Assembly: GCF_002335805.1 (NCBI RefSeq)
Contig: NZ_NISU01000001.1
Span: 1,558,079-1,622,078 of the forward strand
DNA length: 64,000 nt
Source: Bacillus sp. FJAT-45350
GTDB lineage: Bacteria > Bacillota > Bacilli > Bacillales > NISU01
Direction of reading: 5' to 3'
Every line of letters starts with the position of its first letter. Position 1 is the stretch's first letter. Below are positions 36,264 through 44,497 of the stretch, one piece after another. The notes beneath the pieces were generated by a model that was given only the letters and a program-made list of their open reading frames with translations, did not search any database and was not told the origin of the DNA. A program made the translations under genes and the position numbers.

Positions 36264-36737
36264 TTGACAAAGAAAGAACCGCAAGCATGGACAAGAATAG
36301 CAATTACGTACTTTATCATCTTGATGACCCTATATATCCCAATTGGGTTATTTAATCTATATCCAGGTAGCTTTACCTTTGAGGATACAAATGAAGCTTT
36401 GTTTGTTGAACGAGGGACTATTAATAAGGAAATCTATACATTTAACAAAGAGGACTATGTAGCTGGAGAGCTATTCCAGCTACAATATAATATTCGTTCA
36501 CTTCAAACATTAGTATCAATGGGGATACCTCTACTTTCTTTTATTATTGTTGGATTTCTATTCCAATTTTCTAAGGTATTCAAAAATATGCCCGGTATGG
36601 CTTCAAGTCGAAAAAGAGCACTTCTATTAATTATCTTTTCGATTATCATTATTCTGTTTTGGACGGGTACATTTATCGACCGAATTGATTCACTTACGAC
36701 TCAAATTGAACAATTAGAAAAAGCTAAGCACGAGTGA
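36264..36737 (+). CDS. Membrane protein of unknown function
   Basis: 157 aa from a TTG start with GAGAGGAAG upstream. Three membrane segments (about residues 10-31, 84-104 and 116-138) are visible. Between the first two lies an extracellular-looking loop of about 50 residues (YPGSFTFEDTNEALFVERG..). The C-terminus is a short charged coiled coil (RIDSLTTQIEQLEKAKHE). The family is not recognised. A strong terminator follows directly. Confidence 0.6.
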   Translation: MTKKEPQAWTRIAITYFIILMTLYIPIGLFNLYPGSFTFEDTNEALFVERGTINKEIYTFNKEDYVAGELFQLQYNIRSLQTLVSMGIPLLSFIIVGFLFQFSKVFKNMPGMASSRKRALLLIIFSIIIILFWTGTFIDRIDSLTTQIEQLEKAKHE

Positions 36738-36741
36738 GAAA

Positions 36742-36840
36742 GGGGACTGAAAAAGTGTGGTTTTCACTTTTTCAGTCCCCTTAAAGTTGCAACGTGCGAA
36801 GCCATTACCGCTTCTTGAATCATCTATTTGTCACTTTTCC
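36742..36840 (+). repeat. Dispersed palindromic repeat (family 2) with terminator stem
   Basis: AGGGGACTGAAAAAGTG / CACTTTTTCAGTCCCC terminator stem at 36742-36780, then GCAACGTGCGAAGCCATTACC and GCTTCTTGAATCATC. Same blocks as at 3914 and 46334. Confidence 0.75.
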
Positions 36841-36916
36841 AATGCGCTTTTTTTGCATAATAAAAAGACGAATCCGTGATGACGCGCCTTGATTATATAA
36901 GTCTTATGATAATATT

Positions 36917-37081
36917 TTACTTCAAATCCTGCCGTGGTAATATCTCAACACTCTTCTTTAAAAACCTTAAATAACGAAAGCCCTGCCTCTCTTTCATCGT
37001 TACGGTTCCTTGACCGTGCCATTGAAATAAGGGATAACTTAAAGCTTCCTGAGGATGCCTATATGACTTTACAATAAATAT
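36917..37081 (-). other. Open frame without a start, possible gene remnant
   Basis: A 54-codon frame reads KSYRHPQEALSYPLFQWHG, QGTVTMKERQGFRYLRFLKK and SVEILPRQDLK before its stop. It has protein-like composition but is bounded upstream by a stop codon, with no start codon other than an internal Met. It lies in the gap 36738-37268. I could not identify a family. It may be a decayed 3' end or chance. Confidence 0.2.
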
Positions 37082-37268
37082 CTATGTGCACTGTTAATTA
37101 TCTTTAAACACATCTGTTCATAAGTACTAAATTTAATAATACAACAAAAAAGCAATAATTGCAAGTCAAGGCTACAAAAAAAGTGTGATTTTCACTTATG
37201 TTCTGAAACGAAAAAGAGAAATTGTACATGTTGTAAAACATACAATTCTAGTGGAAAGGAGTGTTTCT

Positions 37269-38441
37269 ATGGAGCAAATACGTTTACATGAAAAGAACAA
37301 AAGGCTTGCGCTATTGCCAATCTCTATTTTAACGATTACAGCCATATTTGTTGTTTCAAATATTTATATATTAATTCCTCTTATCCCTTCAATAGCAACT
37401 AGTTACAATCACTCGATTCAGGAAGTGTTTGTTGCTTCATCAATCTTTACTTTTGTTTATTCATTTGGGTTAATTACATTTGGTCCGTTGTCACAGCGTT
37501 ATGGCTATAAAAAAATGTTGATTGTTGGGTTAATATGTACAGCTCTTGTGACAATATCGTTGGGATTTGCTACTTCATTTCAAGCCTTTTTCACAATACG
37601 AGGACTGCAAGGGTTTGTTGCTGCTTCCTTTGCTCCAGTAGCTTATCTATATTCCTTTGCTTTATTTCAAGGGAGACAGTTAACAGTCGCTCTAACTCTT
37701 ATTAACGGTGGTTTTCTTTTAGCGGCTGTTGTTGGTCAGGTAGCTAGTGGAGTCATTCAACTATTTTTTCAATGGCAATTTGTTTTTATCCTGTTTGCTT
37801 GTATTTATCTCGTTATTGCGTTCGTATCGTTTACCTCTTTGCCTAAAGAAAAAGTTGATACAGATCCAACTGTTTCGTTAGTGAGTAGCTGGGGTACTAT
37901 GTTTTCCCTTTTACGAAAGAAAGAAATTATCGTTTGTTGTATAGCGACTTTTCCATTGTTACTAAGCTTCGTTGCATTTTATTCAGCGATAGGTGGTTAT
38001 TTTGCTAATGAATTTGGATTAGGTGAAAAAGACATGCTTGTCATCCGCTCGATAGGCTTACTCGGCATTATTGCTGCCCTTATTTATACAGCGAAAACAA
38101 CGATAGATGATGCAAGAAAAACAATTATTGTTCTTTACACTGCACTCACTAGCATTTTTATAATTATGTTATTAGCAGACAGCCAACTCTTTTTAGTGAT
38201 ATTATCTGTGTTCTTTGTTGCTGGAATTAGTACAGTTTTTCCGTATATTATTAGGTTAATGGGAAGGTTCGGAGGTAATCAACGGGCACTCGCTATTAGC
38301 TTATATACGTTTGTTTTACTTAATGGAGCCGCATTTGGAGGTTTATTAGCGAGCTTTCTTACATTTAAAGGTATCGCCATTGTTCTTGCAGGGATGTTTT
38401 CATTCTCAGCCTTGTTGTTGTCTCGGATTAAAGTAAGGTAA
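37269..38441 (+). CDS. Major facilitator superfamily transporter
   Basis: 390 aa from the ATG at 37269, behind GAAAGGAGTG; the open frame extends further upstream into repeat sequence. Twelve hydrophobic segments are visible. The MFS motif A is in GPLSQRYGYKKMLIVG between segments 2 and 3, and RGLQGFVAASFAPVAYLYSFALF is the drug-exporter-like segment 4-5 region. This suggests a drug:proton antiporter of the DHA1 type, but no substrate can be assigned. It ends in a terminator that overlaps the stop codon. Confidence 0.88.
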   Translation: MEQIRLHEKNKRLALLPISILTITAIFVVSNIYILIPLIPSIATSYNHSIQEVFVASSIFTFVYSFGLITFGPLSQRYGYKKMLIVGLICTALVTISLGFATSFQAFFTIRGLQGFVAASFAPVAYLYSFALFQGRQLTVALTLINGGFLLAAVVGQVASGVIQLFFQWQFVFILFACIYLVIAFVSFTSLPKEKVDTDPTVSLVSSWGTMFSLLRKKEIIVCCIATFPLLLSFVAFYSAIGGYFANEFGLGEKDMLVIRSIGLLGIIAALIYTAKTTIDDARKTIIVLYTALTSIFIIMLLADSQLFLVILSVFFVAGISTVFPYIIRLMGRFGGNQRALAISLYTFVLLNGAAFGGLLASFLTFKGIAIVLAGMFSFSALLLSRIKVR

Positions 38442-38481
38442 CTACTAAAAGGATGAGGCCTGCCTCTTCCTTTTAGTAGTT
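38441..38481 (+). terminator. Terminator after the MFS gene
   Basis: ACTACTAAAAGGA / TCCTTTTAGTAGT stem with inner GAGGC/GCCTC, beginning at the stop codon. Confidence 0.8.
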
Positions 38482-38516
38482 ATACAATTTTTACAAGTTA
38501 AAAAATACGTGAACCA

Positions 38517-38606
38517 TTATTTTTTAAAAGCAAATATAAGAAAGATAACCAAAAAGACAATAGCTAGTCCGTAAAACCAGCTAGGTATATAACTTCCAGT
38601 AAACAC
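38517..38606 (-). CDS. Tiny single-span membrane protein
   Basis: 29 aa from a GTG start behind GGGAGGGG. The sequence is MFTGSYIPSWFYG followed by one hydrophobic helix (LAIVFLVIFLIFAF) and a KK end. The ribosome binding site is very strong for such a short frame, and it partly overlaps the out-of-frame tail of the rhodanese remnant. It is not recognised. Similar short membrane peptides are common and rarely annotated in Bacillus. Confidence 0.4.
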   Translation of the reverse strand: MFTGSYIPSWFYGLAIVFLVIFLIFAFKK

Positions 38607-39080
38607 GATATTCCCCTCCCTAATGAAGGATTTTCTATTGGAGTGGTCGAATCATTTCCCCATTCTGCCCACGAGCCTTCATATACACGTATATCATGAT
38701 ATCCTAACAAGCGCAACGTGAAATACATATGTGCAGAGCGTACAGGTGTTTGACAATAAATAATGATAATTTTCTCATTTGTTATACCGAGTTCCATTAG
38801 CTCTTTTTGTATTTCATTAGACCTACGAAAATGTGGAATATTCTCGTCATCTATTACATTAATCCATTCGTAGTTTACAGCTGAAGGAATGTGTCCACCT
38901 CGTTTTGCACGTACGTCTTCTCCTTTATATTCAGCTGGTGAGCGAACATCTAAAATGATAAAACCCTCTTTATTGATTGCTTGTTTAACATATTCCTTCT
39001 TTACAATAAATTCAGCTCATGCATGTTATTCTTAGCCTCATATTCTGCCAATTCATTTATTACATATTTTACATAATAAG
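38564..39080 (-). pseudogene. Rhodanese-type sulfurtransferase remnant
   Basis: The frame 39010-38564 carries the C-terminal rhodanese domain: FIILDVRSPAEYKGEDVRAK, RGGHIPSAVNYEW, the active-site loop IYCQTPVRSAHM with the catalytic Cys, and VYEGSWAEWGND. Upstream of about 39010 the homology continues in a different frame (NELAEYEAKNNMHEL) with an in-frame stop between, and the N-terminal inactive domain of a two-domain enzyme is missing. The tail after TPIEN also looks out of family. So this is a truncated and frameshifted thiosulfate or mercaptopyruvate sulfurtransferase. Confidence 0.75.
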
Positions 39081-39133
39081 ATGATTACTTGGAAGAATAC
39101 ACAATACAATAACTATTTTTGGAGGACATGTTT

Positions 39134-40441
39134 ATGGAGATTGATAAGCACAAAATAGAAGCAGATATATTAACCCACCCTCATAAGAACCCTTATGATA
39201 TTGTGAAAGAGCTTTTAGAAGAGACAGTAACCGCATTAAATTTAGATAGAAATATATATGAAATCCTAAAGAAGCCTATGAGAGTAATGGAAGTGTCAAT
39301 TCCGGTACGAATGGAGTCTGGTGAAATTAAAAACTTTACTGGCTACCGCTCTCAACATATGGATGTACTTGGTCCTGCAAAAGGTGGAATTCGTTTTCAT
39401 CCGTCTGTCAATCTTGGAGAGGTTAAGGCTTTATCTATTTGGATGACGCTAAAATCTGCTATCCTAGGACTTCCCTTAGGTGGCGGTAAAGGTGGGGTTA
39501 TAGTAAACCCTAATGAGTTAACGGAACGTGAGCTAGAAGATTTAAGTAGGAGCTATATTCGTAAAATTACGCCGATTATTGGTCCTGAAAAAGACATTCC
39601 TGCTCCTGATATCAATACAAACCCAGAAATTATGGGTTGGATGTTAGATGAGTATGACAAATTAAGAGGTTATAATATCCCTGGAATCCTTACCGGAAAA
39701 CCAATTATAGTTGGTGGGTCAGAAGGAAGATTCGAAGCAACTGGACGAGGGGTTGTTATTACTATTAAAGAAGCGGCGATGGAATTAAATATTGACCTTA
39801 GCCAATCAACAGCTGCTATTCAAGGGTTCGGTAATGTCGGAAGTATGACAGCAAAATTTTTACATGAACTAGGTGTGAAGATCGTTGCTATTACAGATGC
39901 AGATGGCGGAATCTATTCAGAGGAAGGCTTTAATATCCCTGAATTAATGGACTTTAAGTCTGGTGGTAAGAAACTAACAGAGTATCCAAATATTAAACCA
40001 ATTACGAATGAGGAAATGTTTGCCCTTCCTATAGATATATTAATTCCAGCAGCACTTGAAAATCAAATTACAGCGAAAACAGCCCCGTTAATAAAAGCGA
40101 AAATTGTAGCAGAAGCTGCTAACGGTCCTACAACTCCAGAGGGCGATAAAATTTTAAATGAGAATGGTGTGTTTGTTATTCCAGATATTTTATGTAATGC
40201 AGGTGGTGTAACTGTTTCTTATTTTGAATGGGTACAGAATACGATGAATTACTATTGGAAGGAAGAAGAAATTAATCAAAAGCTAGAAGAAAAGATGGTC
40301 AGTGCCTTTGATAATGTATTAGCAATGAAAGAAAAGGATATTACGATGCGCCAAGCGTCATATATGGTTGGAATAAACCATCTTGTCAAGGCATTACGAG
40401 CAAGAGGCTGGATTAAAAATTCAGATCTTTCTAGAATGTAA
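39134..40441 (+). CDS. NAD-type glutamate dehydrogenase (GudB/RocG class)
   Basis: 435 aa from the ATG at 39134, seven bases after GGAGGA. Catalytic and substrate motifs: KGGIRFHPSVNLGEVKALSIWMTLKSA, PLGGGKGGVIVNP with the active-site Lys, and the NAD fold AIQGFGNVGSMTAKFL. It converts glutamate to 2-oxoglutarate plus ammonia (or the reverse) in the cytoplasm. Whether it corresponds to rocG or gudB cannot be told from sequence. It is a single gene. It is followed by a shortened palindromic repeat. Confidence 0.95.
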   Translation: MEIDKHKIEADILTHPHKNPYDIVKELLEETVTALNLDRNIYEILKKPMRVMEVSIPVRMESGEIKNFTGYRSQHMDVLGPAKGGIRFHPSVNLGEVKALSIWMTLKSAILGLPLGGGKGGVIVNPNELTERELEDLSRSYIRKITPIIGPEKDIPAPDINTNPEIMGWMLDEYDKLRGYNIPGILTGKPIIVGGSEGRFEATGRGVVITIKEAAMELNIDLSQSTAAIQGFGNVGSMTAKFLHELGVKIVAITDADGGIYSEEGFNIPELMDFKSGGKKLTEYPNIKPITNEEMFALPIDILIPAALENQITAKTAPLIKAKIVAEAANGPTTPEGDKILNENGVFVIPDILCNAGGVTVSYFEWVQNTMNYYWKEEEINQKLEEKMVSAFDNVLAMKEKDITMRQASYMVGINHLVKALRARGWIKNSDLSRM

Positions 40442-40444
40442 TGC

Positions 40445-40520
40445 AAGAACAAAATCCGCAAAGCTGTCTTTTGTTTAATAAGCTTTCATTTATCCACAGC
40501 TTTAGTATTTTTTAATTTCC
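40445..40520 (+). repeat. Shortened copy of the family 1 repeat
   Basis: AGAACAAAATCCGCAAAGC joined directly to the tail AATAAGCTTTCATTTATCCACA.. and TTTAGTATTTTTTAATTTCC. The central inverted arms seen at 3401 and 43313 are deleted. Confidence 0.7.
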
Positions 40521-40538
40521 TGCTAAGCCACCAAAAAC

Positions 40539-40579
40539 TGCCGTACTTGAGTAGTCAATCAAATTACTCTTGTACGGCA
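40539..40579 (-). terminator. Terminator overlapping the end of the 40564 gene
   Basis: TGCCGTACTTGAGTA / TACTCTTGTACGGCA stem; on the minus strand it is followed by GTTTTTGG. Confidence 0.7.
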
Positions 40580-41001
40580 TTTAAGTATAAATGTTTTTTC
40601 TTAACTGGGTATCTCTTTCGATAAATGAACTTTCTAATATCCTCATCTGAAATAGCATTCTTATCAATATAAGTAAAGAGTAGTGATTTATATTCTGAGA
40701 AGTTTTTCATAATAAACAAGGCAAGTTTTTTCCTTTCGCCCTGTGCTTTAACTTGTAATTCACGATTTGTTAGAAACCCCTCTACAGTTTGTCTTACATA
40801 CTCCTTCTCCTCTTCCCACACGTCTCTTCTTTTTTCTAGTATATCTTTACCGTAATCTGGAAGCTTGTCTATCACGTCGTCAATATATCCATATGCCCAC
40901 ATCCTCATTTTTTCTTTCTCTGTGAGCTCGAGAACCATTTTTAATAGTTCTATTTCATTAATAGACTCACCTCTTGCATATTTGCCAACCTTATTCATCA
41001 T
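40564..41001 (-). CDS. Charged helical protein of unknown function
   Basis: 145 aa (one less if the second Met is used). Almost entirely helical and highly charged: EIELLKMVLELTEKEKMRMWAYGYIDD, DILEKRRDVWEEEKEYVRQT and DEDIRKFIYRKRYPVKKKHL. No signal peptide, membrane segment or motif is recognised. AGGAGGCG lies just before the start. A terminator overlaps its end and a palindromic repeat precedes it, so it is a single-gene unit. Confidence 0.6.
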   Translation of the reverse strand: MMNKVGKYARGESINEIELLKMVLELTEKEKMRMWAYGYIDDVIDKLPDYGKDILEKRRDVWEEEKEYVRQTVEGFLTNRELQVKAQGERKKLALFIMKNFSEYKSLLFTYIDKNAISDEDIRKFIYRKRYPVKKKHLYLNAVQE

Positions 41002-41046
41002 ACGCCTCCTTTCACTTGTTTAATAAAGACTCACCGCTATGAGGAG

Positions 41047-41162
41047 GTCACTAAAAAAAGTGTGATTTTCACTTTTTTAGTGGCCTTGTCGAAGTAATGC
41101 GCGAGGCCGTTGCCTCTTTTAAAAAAAACCTGCTATGAGTGGGTTTACTCATAGCAGGCTGG
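41047..41162 (+). repeat. Dispersed palindromic repeat (family 2)
   Basis: CACTAAAAAAAGTG / CACTTTTTTAGTG stem, GTAATGCGCGAGGCCGTTGCC, then CCTGCTATGAGT / ACTCATAGCAGG. The same three parts occur at 46334. The remaining gap to 41256 shows nothing else. Confidence 0.75.
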
Positions 41163-41256
41163 AGCCCTTACTTTTTCTTGAATACTCTACCCTTGGACTT
41201 CTACCGTGCTCTCCTATAAGATGTTTCTTGGTGACCCCATTTTTTGTGTGTTGAAA

Positions 41257-41943
41257 TTATTGTCTTTCGTCAAATCCGTCCATTAAGTCGATATTATTTT
41301 CAATTAATTCCATGATCGTTCCCGCTTCTTCTTTGCTAAAGATGAAGTTAGTTTCATCTTCTATCATTTCGTCTTCTTCGGTCATAATACGATTTACTCT
41401 ACGAAGGACACCATCACCAGTATCTTGTACAATACCGAATTGATAAGCAACCTCTACTTCTTCCATGTAGGAATACGCTAATACTTCGGGACTTGTCCAG
41501 TCAACATCAACAATCTCTTCATAAATTTCTTCATCGTCATCTTCGTCGTCATCATAATCATCTTCTTCTAAGTATTCTTCTTCATCTAACTCATCAACCA
41601 GTTCACCATCTTCGTAAACTAATGCATCTTCGTCACCCATAAATTCGTGGAAAGCCTCATGTACGTCTTCTACAATATCCTCAAAATCATTAAGTATAAT
41701 TCGTGTCGTTTGTTCTCCAAGTGTGTCAAATTCCTCAACATAAAATTCTTCATTATTTGGGTCGAAGAATAATGTATTGAAATATTCCCTTTCATCTTCT
41801 TCATTCTCAACGAAGAAGTCTATACTTGGGTGCTTCGCTGCTCTATTTATCGTCATATGAGCTAACTCATCATACTCCTCACAAATAGACTCCAGATAAT
41901 CTTGAAGCTCTGCGCATACCCGATCAAACCATTCTAATGCCAT
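41257..41943 (-). CDS. Very acidic cytoplasmic protein of unknown function
   Basis: 228 aa with an uninterrupted run of Asp and Glu in the centre (about residues 118-145, VDELDEEEYLEEDDYDDDED..). Flanking parts are more ordinary: WFDRVCAELQDYLESICEEYDEL and DGVLRRVNRIMTEEDEMIEDE. There is no signal or membrane segment. I do not recognise the family; the acidic stretch could bind cations or basic partners, or simply be a flexible linker. AAGGAGGAGAAG lies before the ATG, so expression is probably strong. Confidence 0.65.
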   Translation of the reverse strand: MALEWFDRVCAELQDYLESICEEYDELAHMTINRAAKHPSIDFFVENEEDEREYFNTLFFDPNNEEFYVEEFDTLGEQTTRIILNDFEDIVEDVHEAFHEFMGDEDALVYEDGELVDELDEEEYLEEDDYDDDEDDDEEIYEEIVDVDWTSPEVLAYSYMEEVEVAYQFGIVQDTGDGVLRRVNRIMTEEDEMIEDETNFIFSKEEAGTIMELIENNIDLMDGFDERQ

Positions 41944-42145
41944 AAACTTCTCCTCCTTTCGATTCTTTCTTAGTATCCCTAATTCTGTGATTGTTCCTCA
42001 TGTTATTATTTGGTAATTACATTCGCTTGATTTTCCTCAAATTTCAGGAAATCATTTATAATTCAAAAAATTATTTTTTACATGAAATCAAGCAGTAAAA
42101 CATGGTAAAATAAATAGTCACAGAAGTTAAAAAGGAGATTTTTAT

Positions 42146-43030
42146 TTGGACAAAAAAAAACTACTACTCATTGATGGCTTTAATTTATTAAGTCGAGGTT
42201 ATTTTGCCACTTCATACGGAAGAGATGAAGACCAGTTATCAAAAAACAGTGATGGATTATATACGAATGGATTAAGTGTCTTTTTTCAAAAATTATTTAA
42301 TTTGATAAGTGAGCATGAAATCTCTCATTTAGCTGTAGCATGGGATGTTAAACGCGAGGAATCAATCAGACGATTGGAACATGATTTTTATAAAGAGACT
42401 CGATCTGAGCTACCGCCTCCCCTAATTCAGCAGTATGAAACTTGTACAAAGATACTTGACGCTATTGGTATTAAACAGCTTGTTACTCCACCTTATGAAG
42501 CAGATGACGCTATTGGTACTCTTGCTTGTAAATGGTCGAAGGAGATTGATGAGTCTTGTTATATATATAGTAATGATAAGGACTTATTACAGTTACTAGA
42601 TAAAAACGTCTCGCAAATTATCGCGGGTAAAAAGGGCGAAGTGACTTATTCGGTTGATCACTTTCAAACTGAATATGAAATCACTCCCGAACAATGGGTT
42701 GATGTAAAAGCATTACTAGGAGATAAAAGCGACAACATTCCTGGCTGTCCAGGTGTTGGTGAAAAGTCTGCTCTTCCACTCATTCAACAATATACCTCAA
42801 TTGAAAATCTTTACGAAGGAATTGAGGACCTTGATCCTAAGTTTAACCGTTACAAGAAAAAGCTAATTGCCGGTAAAGAAACTTCATTCCTAAGCAAAAA
42901 GCTATCTAAAATCATTTGCGATATTCCGGAACTTGGATGCTTTGAGTTTAACGACTTACAGTTTGACCTTGATAAGGACAAAGCCAAGGAAGTACTAGAA
43001 GGAATAGAGCTTAAGATAAAATTATACTAG
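42146..43030 (+). CDS. ypcP: 5'-3' exonuclease, YpcP type
   Basis: 294 aa from a TTG start with AAAGGAG upstream. It is a stand-alone version of the N-terminal nuclease domain of DNA polymerase I. Metal-binding motifs: LLIDGFNLLSRGYFA, YEADDAIGTLA, YSNDKDLLQLLD and ALLGDKSDNIPGCPGVGEKSA, the last being the helix-hairpin-helix DNA-binding region. It removes RNA primers or flaps during lagging-strand processing, acting alongside PolA. Single gene. Confidence 0.92.
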   Translation: MDKKKLLLIDGFNLLSRGYFATSYGRDEDQLSKNSDGLYTNGLSVFFQKLFNLISEHEISHLAVAWDVKREESIRRLEHDFYKETRSELPPPLIQQYETCTKILDAIGIKQLVTPPYEADDAIGTLACKWSKEIDESCYIYSNDKDLLQLLDKNVSQIIAGKKGEVTYSVDHFQTEYEITPEQWVDVKALLGDKSDNIPGCPGVGEKSALPLIQQYTSIENLYEGIEDLDPKFNRYKKKLIAGKETSFLSKKLSKIICDIPELGCFEFNDLQFDLDKDKAKEVLEGIELKIKLY

Positions 43031-43107
43031 CTGTTATTCTGAATGGTTTTTCGAACTATTAGGAAGAATAAGCAAGCAAAATATATTAGAAAAAGGAAGT
43101 GATACAT

Positions 43108-43299
43108 ATGACAGAGGAAATGGAAATCTCAGTCCAACCAGGAGATGCTATACAAATTACTGAAGGTGACTTTAAAGGTGAAAAAGGAACTATCATTGCT
43201 GTATACAACAATTCATCAGCTATTGAACTAGATAAAAGAGAAGCAAATGGGAAACCAACAAAAACAGTTTTAGCTCATAAAAAATATGAAGTAATTTAA
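43108..43299 (+). CDS. DUF2187 (YkvS-like) KOW-type protein
   Basis: 63 aa starting at the ATG at 43108, six bases after AAGGAAGTG; an in-frame GTG three codons earlier is part of that site. The text VQPGDAIQITEGDFKGEKGTI, IAVYNNSSAIELDK and TVLAHKKYEVI is a short SH3/KOW-like beta barrel. The DUF2187 assignment is from memory. Such proteins may bind RNA or ribosomal partners; the function is unknown. Confidence 0.75.
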   Translation: MTEEMEISVQPGDAIQITEGDFKGEKGTIIAVYNNSSAIELDKREANGKPTKTVLAHKKYEVI

Positions 43300-43312
43300 T
43301 ATGTAGTGTTAC

Positions 43313-43480
43313 AGAACAAAACCGCAAAAGCGGTATTTGTTTGATGCAATGTGCGGAGCCACTACCTGTTTAGTATAGTGACAAGTGGGTTTCTTGACGC
43401 TATACGCGTAGTGCGCGGAGCCATTGCCCTTCTTTGAATAAGCTTTCACTTATCCACAACTTAAGTATTTTTTAATTTCC
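43313..43480 (+). repeat. Dispersed palindromic repeat, long form (family 1)
   Basis: Nearly the same 170 bases as 3401-3571: AACCGCAAAAGCGGT, GCAATGTGCGGAGCCACTAC, a loop, GTAGTGCGCGGAGCCATTGCC, then the TTAAGTATTTTTTAATTTCC tail. Confidence 0.8.
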
Positions 43481-43492
43481 TAAACCATGAAA

Positions 43493-43531
43493 AAAGGACG
43501 TTTACTATGAGTCTTCATAGTGAACGTCCTT
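43493..43531 (-). terminator. Terminator after the hydroxyacid dehydrogenase
   Basis: AAAGGACGTTTACTATGA / TCATAGTGAACGTCCTTT stem; on the minus strand T-rich sequence follows. Confidence 0.75.
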
Positions 43532-43539
43532 TCATTTAT

Positions 43540-44472
43540 TTAAAACCCTTTCTTAACATCAACTTTATTAGAGAGTGGTTCACCTTTCTCTATCTTTTCT
43601 AAAGTCTCAATAAAGCAATCGACTGCTTCTTCAGGTGTAGTAACGGCTGAGATATGAGGTGTAATGAAAACATCCTCACGTTCCCACAATTGGCTCTCTA
43701 CTGGTAAAGGCTCTTCCGGAAAGACATCAAGAACTGCTGATTTTACATCCTTATTGTCAAGTGCGTCAATGAGGGCTGTTTCCTCAACCGATTGCCCTCT
43801 ACCAATATTAATAAAGACAGCCCTTGAAAAATGATTAAATCTCTTTTTGTTAAATAACCCTTCTGTTTCAGCCGTTAAAGGTAATGTATTAATAACGTAA
43901 TTCATTTCTTTTAGTACAGAGAATTCATTATCAATTGTTAGGACGCTATGGAATCCATCTTTTTGCTTTCCGCTTTGTGATACACCATACACTTCAAGAC
44001 CTAGAGAAGTTAGTAATTGACCAACCTCCTGTCCAATTACACCAGTTCCGTAAATAATGACCTTTTGTTCGTTTAATAATTTCGGAGCGATCGGTGTCCA
44101 CTTTTTCTCTGTTTGCAATCGTTGAAACTTTCTATGAAGCTGGATGTCACGTAATATGTAGCTCAAACAATATTCACTAATCCGCTGACCAAACGAACAA
44201 ACAGTTCTTGTTAGTAAAACATCCTCTTTCCATTCTTTGTTATAAAGAAAGCCATCAACCCCTGCGCCTATCGAATGTACCCATTTAATATTTTCAAATG
44301 AAAAAGAAGGGCTCGGTCTAAAAGAGACAAAGGCATCTGCCCATGATAAATGCTCTTTAGTGACTTCATTTTCAGGTAAGTACTTAAATTGCTTATTTAT
44401 ATTCTTTTTCTCGATAATATCTTTAATTTCATCATAAATACCACTTGAAACTAATATATTGTTAATTTCCAT
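43540..44472 (-). CDS. D-isomer-specific 2-hydroxyacid dehydrogenase
   Basis: 310 aa. The NAD-binding domain carries VIIYGTGVIGQEVGQLLTSLG. Family motifs follow: YVINTLPLTAETEGLFNK, FINIGRGQSVEE with the conserved Arg region, LDVFPEEPLP and the catalytic His in FITPHIS. It reduces 2-oxoacids to D-2-hydroxyacids, or the reverse, in the cytoplasm; the substrate cannot be deduced. It lies 25 bases downstream of the ABC transporter gene on the same strand, so the two are probably co-transcribed. Confidence 0.9.
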   Translation of the reverse strand: MEINNILVSSGIYDEIKDIIEKKNINKQFKYLPENEVTKEHLSWADAFVSFRPSPSFSFENIKWVHSIGAGVDGFLYNKEWKEDVLLTRTVCSFGQRISEYCLSYILRDIQLHRKFQRLQTEKKWTPIAPKLLNEQKVIIYGTGVIGQEVGQLLTSLGLEVYGVSQSGKQKDGFHSVLTIDNEFSVLKEMNYVINTLPLTAETEGLFNKKRFNHFSRAVFINIGRGQSVEETALIDALDNKDVKSAVLDVFPEEPLPVESQLWEREDVFITPHISAVTTPEEAVDCFIETLEKIEKGEPLSNKVDVKKGF

Positions 44473-44497
44473 TGTTATTCCCCTCTCTAGCTCTTAA

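Noticed and set aside
3401-43480. CRISPR array
   Set aside because: The repeats are far apart, in both orientations and without regular spacers; no cas genes are present.
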